Assembly (NCBI RefSeq): GCF_000196895.1
Contig: NC_014299.1
Span: 186,001-250,000, forward strand
Length of the DNA stretch: 64,000 bases
Reading direction: 5' to 3'
Origin: Halalkalicoccus jeotgali B3
GTDB lineage: Archaea; Halobacteriota; Halobacteria; Halobacteriales; Halalkalicoccaceae
Of the stretch, positions 16,378 to 24,386 are shown piece by piece (within the stretch, counting starts at the first letter, position 1; each line of letters opens with the position of its first letter). The position numbers and the translations under genes are program-made. Below the pieces are notes generated by a model. The model had not been told where the DNA came from. It made no database searches and worked only from the letters and a program-made list of their open reading frames with translations.

Positions 16378-16629
16378 ATGCCGAGAGAGAAACGCACAAT
16401 TGAACGAGACTGCATGGAGTGCGGCGAGGTAATCGAAATCACAACCTACGAGGACGACACGTACAAGGGAAATCACTACTTCGGCGAGTTTACAATTCCG
16501 GACGAAGACAGCGAGGAGGAATACGAGAAGACAGGCGAATGGAAAGGACATGACGTGGTGAAATGGACTGGTGGCGAGGAATCATATGAGTATTGGAGTG
16601 CGACGACTGCTATTGTTCTCCTGACCAAT
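16378..16629 (+). pseudogene. Zinc-binding small protein with a one-base deletion
   Basis: The N-terminus has CMECGEVIEI, the first Cys pair of a zinc site. The frame from 16378 loses the second pair. At 16591-16612 the reading is YWSATTAI, but one added G after TGG gives YWECDDCYC and a stop at 16627. That restores CxxC...CxxC in an 83-85 residue protein. Without the fix the frame runs on to 16695 and overlaps the toxin gene. This is either a recent inactivation or a sequence error. Confidence 0.65.
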
Positions 16630-16666
16630 AGTCTTATAGTATTGGCCAGTGTACCAATGGATGAGG

Positions 16667-17005
16667 ATGGCCTCACTGACGGACGACGACCTTGATGGCA
16701 TGAGCGAGGGGAGGAAGTTCCCCGACGGGACTGTCGTCCGTGTGTTCTGTATGCGGACAGACCGTGGCGCGTACCCGTCTGGGTGGGCGTATAAGCTCCA
16801 CTACGGTGCAACGGAACCGGACCCGCCCCGTACGCTTGACGATGGAACGATTCGTCGGTACGACAACTCACACGAGGACACCAAAGGGCACGAACTGCAC
16901 GTCGCACCGGACCCCGACCCAGACATCATCACGTTCCCCGGGATGGTCGAACTTTGGGAACGGTTCTGGCGCGAGATCCCGAAATCCGAGTTAGAGGTCA
17001 AGTGA
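16667..17005 (+). CDS. TumE-family toxin, second copy, 112 aa
   Basis: Shares the YKLHYG strand and the RYDNSHEDTKGHELH core with the protein at 4559-4870, but is otherwise diverged. The first start is uncertain: ATG 16667 (MASLTDD) is preferred over ATG 16661 or GTG 16649. It precedes its TumA-type partner by 24 bp. Here the mobilization genes lie downstream as reversed fragments, instead of upstream as in the first copy. Confidence 0.75.
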   Translation: MASLTDDDLDGMSEGRKFPDGTVVRVFCMRTDRGAYPSGWAYKLHYGATEPDPPRTLDDGTIRRYDNSHEDTKGHELHVAPDPDPDIITFPGMVELWERFWREIPKSELEVK

Positions 17006-17029
17006 GGCCCTCACACCACGGTGATACCC

Positions 17030-17479
17030 ATGAACGATACCACACTGCCGCTGCACCCGATGGAACGCGAACAGCTTCGAGCCGAATCAACTCTCGTCGT
17101 GACCGTGAAGTCGTCCGGTGAGTTCCACGACAACGTCACCGACGGGATCGAGACGCTCGAACGGGGCGACGCGGTGAATTCCACGCCAACGCTCTCGTTT
17201 AGTAGCTACGACGATCTTATGGGGACACTGACGCCGCGCGTCCTCGATCTCATTGAAGCCATCCGCCGGGAAAAGCCAGCCAGCATCAACGAAACCGCAC
17301 GGGTCGTTAACCGGGACGTGAAGAACGTCCACGAGGAACTCAGCCGACTCGCCCAGCTGGGCATCATCTTCTTCGAGGAAGACGGCCAGAGTAAGCGCCC
17401 GGTCGTTTGGTTCGACGAACTCATCATCAATCTCCCGTTCGATCCAGAGACTGGCGACACGGCCACTGCCGCGCCATAA
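17030..17479 (+). CDS. HVO_A0114-family antitoxin (TumA type), second copy, 149 aa
   Basis: N-terminal strand (LVVTVKSSGEF), family signature TLSFSSYDDLMGTLTPRVLD, a winged HTH (KPASINETARVVNRDVKNVH) and the terminal strand ELIINLPF. It is closer to the canonical HVO_A0114 family than the copy at 4854. ATG 17030 is taken, with GTG 17021 as an alternative. It is the predicted repressor-antitoxin of the TumE gene just upstream. Confidence 0.8.
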   Translation: MNDTTLPLHPMEREQLRAESTLVVTVKSSGEFHDNVTDGIETLERGDAVNSTPTLSFSSYDDLMGTLTPRVLDLIEAIRREKPASINETARVVNRDVKNVHEELSRLAQLGIIFFEEDGQSKRPVVWFDELIINLPFDPETGDTATAAP

Positions 17480-17537
17480 ACACGGCGCTTTTCAAACCCG
17501 GCTGAAATTGACGAAGTTACGCCTTAGAAAGTCGAGA

Positions 17538-18050
17538 TTACTGCCCGATATTGCGTACTTCTCGGAGGAATGAAAACGGGTCATCGAGCCGTAGATAGTC
17601 GAAATATGGCATCTCGTAACAGGATTGTGCGATTTCCCATCCCGTCCCTACGAGTGATGGTGTTTCAACTAATGGAGAGTCTTCACGCACAATACTCAGA
17701 ACATGCTCAGCCTCGCCATATAGGTAGTGACTCCCAGTACCAACCGTATAGCCAGGCTCAACCAGATCCGAACGACCACCAGCTTGGAGCCAGTACCAGT
17801 ACGGGAAGTCCGCATTGGCATGAACGGCACACGCTAATGATTGCCACATTCGTGGATTGATCTCTGCGACTTTGAACTCGCCAGTCTCTGCATCCTCCAT
17901 GAATTCAATACAAGCGATACCGTGCCAGTCAAGTTCGTCGAGCAATCGTCGCCCGACTTCTTCGAGTTCCGGTATATCGACCGTTTCACGGTAGACACCC
18001 CCGCTTCCAGTATAAGAATCATCTCGGATCTGTCGATGTTGGAACGTCGC
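17538..18050 (-). pseudogene. C-terminal fragment of an ATP-grasp ligase
   Basis: The frame reads FQHRQIRDDSYTGSGG, GIACIEFMEDAETGEFK and VAEINPRMWQSL. The ExNPR motif supplies the magnesium-binding Glu/Asn of ATP-grasp carboxylate-amine ligases, and about 165 C-terminal residues with a natural-looking stop remain. The N-terminal ATP-binding half is gone. The 5' side is fused in frame to a piece of the coupling-protein gene at 18051 (after GEAV), so no functional ligase is possible. The fusion could still be translated. Confidence 0.75.
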
Positions 18051-18220
18051 TACCGCCTCACCGGGGTCGAAGTTCCGAAGGTCGCCCTTCGCGAACTGAT
18101 ACTCCTCTTTCTCCTCGCTCTCGCTTGGTGTACGGTCGTCGCCGGACGATCGCGTGTACTGCTCGAAAGAGGTCCCGATTGCCTCACGGAGGAAGTCCAC
18201 ACTTTCCTCGTCGGCCGTTC
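18051..18220 (-). pseudogene. Internal fragment of a second VirD4/TraG-type coupling gene
   Basis: Encodes RTADEESVDFLREAIGT... to FAKGDLRNFDPGEAV, matching the C-terminal part of the coupling protein at 4246-4446 (RTADEPSVDFLRETVGT, FAKGDLRSFDAGEAV). It is joined on one side to the mobC fragment and on the other to the ATP-grasp fragment. The relaxase gene and the ATPase motor between them were deleted. Confidence 0.8.
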
Positions 18221-18499
18221 GAAGTTCGCGATCGAGTAGGCGCCGGCCCGTGCGTTCATGTCCTTTGTGTCCTGGGCGATCTCGGTCAGGTCCTCTTTTG
18301 CCTCGGCGATCAGGGCCTCGATGCGTTCCTCGGCGGAGAGGTCGGTGGCGGCCTTCTCGACACCGCGGCGTTTTCGTTCGGCTTGGGCGAGTTTGTAGAC
18401 GTAACTGGAGAGCGTTTCGCCCTCGTCGTTGGCCTCGCTTTTGAGGTGATTCTTCTCTGATTCTGATACGTAGACGCTGATGACTGTGTCTCTGCTTAT
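18221..18499 (-). pseudogene. Second mobC-like gene, start lost and 3' end deleted
   Basis: Reverse-strand translation gives SRDTVISVYVSESEKN and continues through AGAYSIANFE, closely following the protein at 1923-2390 for about 90 residues. The start codon position (18497-18499) reads ATA instead of ATG. At about 18220 the sequence jumps into the coupling-protein gene, with a short TTCG microhomology at the join. Confidence 0.85.
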
Positions 18500-18524
18500 G
18501 TGTTGGTTAGTTCTTTGCGGGGTG

Positions 18525-18738
18525 GGTATGCGGGCTGGCTGCGTCGATGTTTTCCCGGTGAGTAGAGCGGTAGGAAGCTAAAATCCGCATTAGCTTGCCC
18601 TCGATGGCGTCGCCCTCTCGGGATTCCGCACTAATGTTGCCACATTAGATATCAATGTGTTCTATTAACTAGAAAGTTCCGGGCCTGTCGACCTCAGGCA
18701 GTGGGCATACTTGGCCAGTCTAAGAACGAGGGCATACC
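18525..18738 (-). promoter_or_regulatory. Diverged inverted copy of the oriT-like region
   Basis: GGTATGCGGG at 18525-18534 and GGGCATAC at 18703-18710, with GGCATACC at 18731-18738, repeat the GGTATGC-type sites of 1683-1897. A hairpin CACATT-N7-AATGTG (18641-18659) sits where TACCACA/TGTGGTA sits in the first copy. Sequence right up to the mobC start is nearly identical (18500-18535 versus 1888-1922). Confidence 0.6.
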
Positions 18739-18895
18739 AATCGTGTCTTCACATCTGATACTTTTGATTCGTCTCACCTTGTGCAACACGTCTCCTCCTC
18801 ACAAAGGCGATTGTTGCACAAGGAAGGATATCAGGGACCGATTTGACTGACTTGGTTTCACGTCAAACTTCGGCAATCATACTGATACATAGAAC
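18703..18895. repeat. Repeat A, about 190 bp (mate at 22412-22600)
   Basis: Starts in the oriT-like copy and runs through CATACTTG, GTGTCTTC and the hairpin CCTTGTGCAAC (18777-18787)/GTTGCACAAGG (18813-18823, 11 bp perfect). It continues into GTTTCA(C)GTCAAACTTCG near 18860. About 70% similar by eye to 22412-22600 in the same orientation. It also accounts for the otherwise gene-free stretch 18500-18974. Confidence 0.6.
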
Positions 18896-18974
18896 GTGCA
18901 TACTGAACACGGTATTCTGGTCGGAGCTACCTGCAAAGAAGAACACTGATACCCTCTGTAGACCTTTTCCTGGA

Positions 18975-19280
18975 TCATCCAGACGTGATGAGCCCTATTG
19001 AAACGAAAATAACGATCATAATAAGCGCGCTCCCCCCAAGCACTTGACCGATTCGCAGGTATCTTTGAGGATTCTGATATATTCTTCCAGTGATAACACC
19101 AAAAGAGGTGATAAGAATACCTAGGCAAACTGCAGTCACTAAACTAATCCACAGGACGATCTGTATATCTTGGAGATTAGGATCTAAGAACCAATGAATA
19201 TACAAGGTGTGAATGGCCCAGACTGCGGCAAATATTCCTGCTGCTACTTCCCATTTCGAGCGAGGATTGAACCAAGTCAT
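18975..19280 (-). CDS. Three-helix membrane protein, 101 aa
   Basis: Predicted helices at about residues 10-30, 40-62 and 80-99, with a basic loop (YQNPQRYLRIGQ) between the last two. Family not recognised. It is probably a single gene with its promoter in the AT-rich stretch above 19280. Confidence 0.6.
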   Translation of the reverse strand: MTWFNPRSKWEVAAGIFAAVWAIHTLYIHWFLDPNLQDIQIVLWISLVTAVCLGILITSFGVITGRIYQNPQRYLRIGQVLGGSALIMIVIFVSIGLITSG

Positions 19281-19519
19281 ACTGAGAACTATTTTTACAA
19301 GCCAATATATATTTCGTACAAAACGCTATTGTGCCTCCTTCAAGGGTTCGGGAACCGGAGAACCAACAAGAATCTCCTAATCAAAACACTACAACCTCCG
19401 AGCGTCCTCGTCACTACTGGTAACAACTAATACACACTACTCCTCAGTATCATCCTCATTCTCTTCATCCGCAGACTGTATGTAGGGATTGGTGCCGTCT
19501 TCAGTTCCCGGTCAGAATA

Positions 19520-19983
19520 GATGAAACAGCTGTTACGTAGAGGTGCTTAGTTATCATCATCTGTCGGAACGGGATACAAAATACCGTACCAGAATCGGTA
19601 ACAGAGTCGTCCAATGCTTCCGCCCAGAGAGAAACTTCGCCATTCATCTTCTGAGCGAGGAAACAAGCGTCTGGCAACGAGAATCCAAATTCCGATACCG
19701 ACAATCCGCTGCCATCGGTTCGTTCGAAGTGCACCGATATCGTTGTCGTATATCCAATTATAGCCAATTTGTATTGCTGTTCCGAAAACCAGCCACTCCG
19801 GTACGATTCTGTTCAAGCCATCTGCTGGCTTCTCGCACAACTTGCGGAAGCGATAAGAAACCGAGAGCAGTTCCAAGAGAAATTTCACACGGGCTTGCGT
19901 TCGTCGGTTGAACATGATTTTCTGTTCCGATGGAGCAATGATAGCTCTATACCCTGTATCTATCGGTCCTCCAGATACGAACT
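19520..19983. repeat. Second pair of boundary boxes around a membrane-protein gene
   Basis: Boxes at 19520-19540 and 19964-19983 match those at 9194-9214 and 9506-9525 in the same order and orientation, but the DNA between them is unrelated. Here it holds a leftward gene instead of a rightward one. Confidence 0.5.
19547..19915 (-). CDS. Hypothetical membrane-associated protein, 122 aa
   Basis: A basic N-terminus (FNRRTQARVKFLLELLSVSY) and one or two moderately hydrophobic segments (PEWLVFGTAIQIGYNW and IVGIGIWILVA). The end is acidic. No family is recognised. It lies within conserved boundary boxes shared with the 9.2-9.5 kb region. Confidence 0.5.
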   Translation of the reverse strand: MFNRRTQARVKFLLELLSVSYRFRKLCEKPADGLNRIVPEWLVFGTAIQIGYNWIYDNDIGALRTNRWQRIVGIGIWILVARRLFPRSEDEWRSFSLGGSIGRLCYRFWYGILYPVPTDDDN

Positions 19984-19986
19984 AAC

Positions 19987-20030
19987 CTCTGATACATGCC
20001 ACAGCTGACTCCCGGAACCCTCACTCACGA
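19987..20030. repeat. Dispersed repeat R3
   Basis: CTGATACATGCCACAGCTGA... followed by GGAACCCTCACTCAC resembles 20411-20470 and 20982-21042. It is a short relic of an element present three times within 1.1 kb. Confidence 0.4.
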
Positions 20031-20191
20031 GCAAGAAACGCCGTATTCTCTCTTCTCGTCGGTCGGCTTCGAGATGGGAGAACCTCGGTCCGAAACTATT
20101 TATCGAATATATACTAACAGGAGGAAGTACACAGGGAAGAACATCTCGACTGCATTCATAGAATCGATCCACATACATGAAAGTCAACACT

Positions 20192-20377
20192 ATGAACCAA
20201 TCCACGATTGAGATGATCGTGCTTGCTGTGATGGGTGTCCTCTTTCTCGTAGTCAGTGGCTTTCTTCTTACTCAGACTCCCGCTATTTCGTCTAGTGGTG
20301 GAAGAAACCGACTGTTCATTGCAGGAGTCATCGGAGCTGTGATTGGTAGTGTGTTTCTCTATGAGAGTATTACTTGA
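20192..20377 (+). CDS. Small two-helix membrane protein, 61 aa
   Basis: Two membrane helices (IEMIVLAVMGVLFLVVSGFL and LFIAGVIGAVIGSVFL) are separated by a Ser/Gly loop with two basic residues. ATG 20177 would add five residues. Family unknown. The composition is consistent with a real small haloarchaeal membrane protein. Confidence 0.55.
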   Translation: MNQSTIEMIVLAVMGVLFLVVSGFLLTQTPAISSSGGRNRLFIAGVIGAVIGSVFLYESIT

Positions 20378-20410
20378 TGGTGGTCCTGCTCTACTAATCC
20401 TCAAGCCATA

Positions 20411-20470
20411 ATCGATGGATGGAGACTCTCCTCTGAAATGCACCACAGCTCACAATCAGAATTCTCACTC
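20411..20470. repeat. Dispersed repeat R1
   Basis: GGAGACTCTCCTCTGAAATG then CACAGCTCACAATCAGAATT matches R2 at 20982-21042 in the same orientation over about 60 bp. Confidence 0.5.
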
Positions 20471-20494
20471 GAAATAATATACAGACATCTTATA

Positions 20495-20893
20495 TTAGTA
20501 ACCTATTCTGAAGTACAATACTATTCGGCTGGTTATATCCCCAACTAGAGCACCAACTAGCAGAATCAATACTATTGAGAAAGCTGCGCTATAGAACCAA
20601 TCTAATATTTGGAATATTATTATGAACCCAAAGATGAAAGACAGCCGAAATGAAAATTTGTTCCACGCCTGTGACACCCACTCACTGCGGCGAAAAAGAA
20701 ACACAGTACCACTCCCGATGGCTACACCTACAATAATCAATAGTCCATTCTCGATAATAGCTAGTGGAGAACTAACAAGGCCTGTGGCGAACGACGCTAT
20801 AAGAAGAGCAAGAAATACTCCATTGGTAATAACTCCGTAGAGCAGACCCTTTTGTGAGGTGGGATCGGAATAATCCAAAAAATCATTGCCCAT
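20495..20893 (-). CDS. Four-helix membrane protein, 132 aa
   Basis: A polar N-terminus (MGNDFLDYSDPTSQKG) precedes four hydrophobic helices with a short basic loop (FRRSEWVSQAWNKFSFRL) in the middle. Codon use is AT-rich. No known family. It is single-gene, transcribed leftward. Confidence 0.55.
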   Translation of the reverse strand: MGNDFLDYSDPTSQKGLLYGVITNGVFLALLIASFATGLVSSPLAIIENGLLIIVGVAIGSGTVFLFRRSEWVSQAWNKFSFRLSFIFGFIIIFQILDWFYSAAFSIVLILLVGALVGDITSRIVLYFRIGY

Positions 20894-20981
20894 GATGTTA
20901 TTCGATTATACTCGAGTAAGTTATTTTCTATTTTCTGCAACAGAATATATATGGCCAACCGATTCTGTAGACTTGAGTTAC

Positions 20982-21042
20982 AATCAACGGGCGTAGACTA
21001 TCCCCTGAAACGTGTCTCAGCTCACAACCGAAACCCTCGCTC
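20982..21042. repeat. Dispersed repeat R2 at the truncated end of a permease gene
   Basis: CGTAGACTATCCCCTGAAAC then TCAGCTCACAACCGAAACCC is the third member of the R1-R3 family. It overlaps the 3' end of the broken permease gene, suggesting that the element removed the gene's true end. Confidence 0.5.
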
Positions 21043-22257
21043 GCTCGGGACAGTAGTGATACCGCACGCACGGGATGGCCGCCTACCAAGGGGATACGAG
21101 AGACTAGCAACGGGAAGGTCCGGTATTCCGTTCCGATCGGGTCAGAAGCGAATGCGATTCCAGCCACCATGCCAAGGGTGACCGCAAACAACAACAGTAA
21201 GCCGTTCGGCCCGCTGCCACCGATAGCGACCGCCGGAAACCCGAACATACCGACGAAGAACAATACGTAGCCACTCATCAACAGTCCACGCGGCACGCGC
21301 CGTTCTAGGAGCCATCGTTCCCGGGCGACGGTGTACACGGCACGCGGAATGCGGTCACCGACGAATCGCTCGACTACTTTTTCCATAACGAGAGAGTGTG
21401 AGTCGTTCGATCCCGCCGATCCGACCGAACTGGCTGGCTCGGTCTCCCAGATTCGGCGTGCGACGACGGTTGACCCGGCTACGAGGACGGGGACCGTGGG
21501 TACGAGGAGTCCGAGCGCACCGACTGCGTGACCGACCGACCGACCCGAAGGCGAACTCCACGCTACCGACGAGCGCCAGATCGACGAACCATGCGAGCGG
21601 CAATACGCTGAATACCGCAAGCAATGGGGCGAGCGATATTGACAGTTCTTGAAGGATCATCGCACCAACGAAGAGCGGAATCCAGCCGAATACGACGAGA
21701 AGATCTCTGTAGAAGCGAACTCGTGTGAGTCTCAGTGCGACAAGGCGGGCGGCGAGTCTGCTTGTGGTCCCCAGTGCAACGGCGAGCACAACTAGACCCG
21801 CAACCGCCACGAGAACCGTGACGGCAACCGTCGGTGACCGGAGTCCGATCGCAATTGCAACCGCGACGCCGAGCGTCGGCAGGATGAGCGTGGTGATTAG
21901 TCGAGCGTAGACAAACCCCAGAAGCCCTAGGGCGGCCGTCCTCGCGGAGACAGTCGTCAACAGCAGATCCGGGCTCAGCCGCTCGAATCGAACGTGTGTG
22001 TACTGCGAACGCCGCCACGTCATCCAGACGAATACGACGCTCACGAGAAGGCTCAATAGCTCGTATGGAAGAGGTTGTCCCGCGGCGAGGTCACGCCCTA
22101 GTGAGTGAGCGAGCCATCCGAGAACGAGGGTGATTGCGGCGAACACGACGAGCAGGACGGGACTTCCTGTCAGAGTTTTTCCAAATTCCCGTCGATGGCG
22201 CGTCCATTCGGTCCGTGCGACCTTTGTTCCCTGCCAAAGCGACGGACCCGGATCCAC
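21043..22257 (-). pseudogene. Frameshifted ABC-2-like multi-helix membrane protein
   Basis: From ATG 22257 the frame gives a cytosolic N-terminus (RTEWTRHRREFGKTLTG) and at least six membrane helices up to about 21540. There it turns into Arg/Pro-rich nonsense ending at 21355. The neighbouring frame then continues membrane sequence (LGLLVPTVPVLVAGSTVVAR, then LLMSGYVLFFVGMFGFPAVA) down to repeat R2. The layout resembles haloarchaeal ABC-2 type permease subunits. A frameshift near 21540 and loss of the 3' end make it a pseudogene. No ATPase partner is nearby. Confidence 0.65.
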
Positions 22258-22289
22258 GATGATATCTAGTAACCATCAATCTTCGTATA

Positions 22290-22411
22290 AAAACTCTCCT
22301 TGAGGAGGTGCTATGGCCAGAGGTCGAATCGGCACTCAAAAACGAAACACGGACCGCGGTCGTTTCCGTTGACTCGATCGAACAGCACGGCCCCCATCTC
22401 TCGTTGAACAT
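22290..22411 (+). pseudogene. N-terminal fragment of a creatininase-family gene
   Basis: Reads LLEEVLWPEVESAL and VSVDSIEQHGPHLSLNMG, the conserved start of creatininase-family amidohydrolases (compare VGTTEQHGEHLAMG in the intact member at 48449). It stops abruptly at repeat B at 22412. Confidence 0.7.
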
Positions 22412-22600
22412 GGGCATACTTGATCGGGCTGAGAACGTAGGAATACCGAACGTGTCTTCGTATCTAATATTTTTAATCCATCCCACCTTGTGCAGCATAA
22501 CCTCTTTCCTACAAAGGCAGCTGTTGCACAAGGGAGGATAACAGAGATTGGTCTGACTGACTTAGTTTCACATCAAACTTCGACGACCTTACTGATAGGG
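22412..22600. repeat. Repeat B (mate of 18703-18895)
   Basis: Begins GGGCATACTTG and contains a hairpin CCTTGTGCAGC (22486-22496)/GTTGCACAAGG (22523-22533), which pairs fully if one G-U is allowed. It ends near TTTCACATCAAACTTCG. It interrupts the creatininase fragment and shows that the element moved independently of the mobilization genes. Confidence 0.6.
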
Positions 22601-22698
22601 AGTTCGTGTGAACCTAACGTTTGTATAGAGAAATTTCTGCCTAAAGAGATAATTCGAGAGTCACTAGATTTTTCACACCCACTCAAGAATTTAGAAAT

Positions 22699-23061
22699 AT
22701 GAATAGGAATCTTCCGCTCGCTGTTTTTTGTGGTCTGTTGATAGGTTTCGGTATATACTGGTTTCTCTCCCCTGACTGGTTCGTTGCGTCGGGGACAGCG
22801 GCAGTTTACGCTGGAGCGGCGTACTTCTATTTCAAATTTGATATTTCTCTCCTTGATAGTGCTGTGCAGTTTGACGACCGAATAGACAGATTGGGCTACG
22901 CTATTGGTCTATTCGGTCTGTGTGTGAGTCCGATGGCGTTCGCACAGTACTACGGGCAGCAAGGGACTACGACGATTCCATTCGTAATCTTGTTTATGGG
23001 TGTAATTGCATTTCTACTGTTGATTTCGAAGGCCCAGCAACAAACCAAACATATCCACTGA
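22699..23061 (+). CDS. Four-helix membrane protein, 120 aa
   Basis: Hydrophobic segments at about residues 4-22, 26-44, 65-85 and 92-110, with an acidic loop (DDRIDRLGY). The tail is basic and polar (KAQQQTKHIH). Family not recognised. It lies alone between repeat B and the EMC3-like gene. Confidence 0.6.
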   Translation: MNRNLPLAVFCGLLIGFGIYWFLSPDWFVASGTAAVYAGAAYFYFKFDISLLDSAVQFDDRIDRLGYAIGLFGLCVSPMAFAQYYGQQGTTTIPFVILFMGVIAFLLLISKAQQQTKHIH

Positions 23062-23280
23062 GACACACTACTAAGTACGGTCAACAGGCGTCTGAAAACT
23101 TCGTAGTATTTCACCTATATGCAGCGCTAGGCAACTCTACCAGTTCATTTGTAGAGGATCTCAACAAAGCCAGAAATTGTACTTCACAGTGAATTCAGTG
23201 CCGGGCTTACGCACTAAGCTCCTCTCTCTCAATAGTTCAGACGATACCTAATAGCTAGAAACCAAGCAACACTGAGAGTC

Positions 23281-24189
23281 CTATGCTGAGGTAGAATCGA
23301 GCCACCGACTAGCTGTTCGTTTGACGAGTAAATTAGAAGCAAGTGAACTCACGAAGTACCACACCATCCACATCTGCATCGGCCCGACTAACCGCGCACT
23401 CCAGACAATCTGATCGATTACCGGAATCAGTGGCGCAGCTGTGACAATGGCACCAGCGGGGTTCATTACGAACCAGGAGAGCCAGAGAAACACTGGGACT
23501 GTGACAAACATCGTCCACACTAATGGCCGAAACGTATTCTTCATAATTCCAAGTTGGTCACGCATCAGGTCTTGCTGATGATTGGTGAGGCGCTCAACAG
23601 CAGCATCATCTCCACGCTGTCTTGCCGCACTAAGGCTGTCTTGGGCCTGCTGCAACCGTTCTTTTTGCGCGTCTATTTGCTCTTGATCGAGAAGCCGACG
23701 ACGGACTCCCGTTGAGACCAGTGCAACCAGTGTTGCAAGAACAATAACTAACAGTGGAAATGGCAGCAGACCGGCAAGTGGACCGAGGACGAGATCCATC
23801 GGCCCGACAATCGCCGATTTGATAGCCGGAATCTGATAGCCGGCCACGAGCGTCAGTGAGCCAATACCAGCAACCTTGTCGACTGGGCGCCACGCCGATT
23901 CGTCAGTCTCTGCGCTGGTCTGACCGCTGTCGGTAGGGGGCTCAATATTCGCTCCTTCGAGAGCCTCCCGAACGGCTGGCGGATCATCAATGACGAAGAC
24001 GCTATCGGCAGGGACGAGAGCGCCGGTTTTGAGTAGACGCCCCCATGTTTCCGCTTCGATTACGTCGTTCACTGCAGCGTACGTCACGGTTCCATCGCCA
24101 TTTTCCGCATATGTAAGGACTCTTGCTAGCGCTTGCCGACTGGCTTCATCTTCGATGAGTGAGTGAAGGGTGGTATCATCCATAACCAA
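23281..24189 (-). CDS. DUF106/EMC3-like membrane protein, 302 aa
   Basis: An N-terminal soluble segment (about residues 1-100, including TYAAVNDVIEAETWGRLLKT) precedes the DUF106 core. The core is a helix, a cytosolic coiled-coil hairpin (DQEQIDAQKERLQQAQDSLS to LTNHQQDLMRDQLGIM), then KNTFRPLVWTMFVTVPVFLW and a last helix. DUF106 belongs to the Oxa1/EMC3/TMCO1 superfamily of membrane-protein insertases. The extra N-terminal domain and accessory location mark it as a paralogue rather than the housekeeping copy. ATG 24183 is a possible alternative start. Confidence 0.75.
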   Translation of the reverse strand: MVMDDTTLHSLIEDEASRQALARVLTYAENGDGTVTYAAVNDVIEAETWGRLLKTGALVPADSVFVIDDPPAVREALEGANIEPPTDSGQTSAETDESAWRPVDKVAGIGSLTLVAGYQIPAIKSAIVGPMDLVLGPLAGLLPFPLLVIVLATLVALVSTGVRRRLLDQEQIDAQKERLQQAQDSLSAARQRGDDAAVERLTNHQQDLMRDQLGIMKNTFRPLVWTMFVTVPVFLWLSWFVMNPAGAIVTAAPLIPVIDQIVWSARLVGPMQMWMVWYFVSSLASNLLVKRTASRWLDSTSA

Positions 24190-24386
24190 TAGTAGTCAAT
24201 GTAGGGTTAAAAATCCATGTCTGATTTCAGGAATATTGAACGATTCTAGGGCAAAGCGAAGCGGGTACGCTGTCTTCAAGGTCTCGTCCCCACCTAGTTA
24301 GAAGTGGTTAGACCGAATGAGGGAAGGGAAATGAGGTGTGTACGATAGTACCTCAAATTCAGTCACTTTCCTACTGGCACAAGCGG

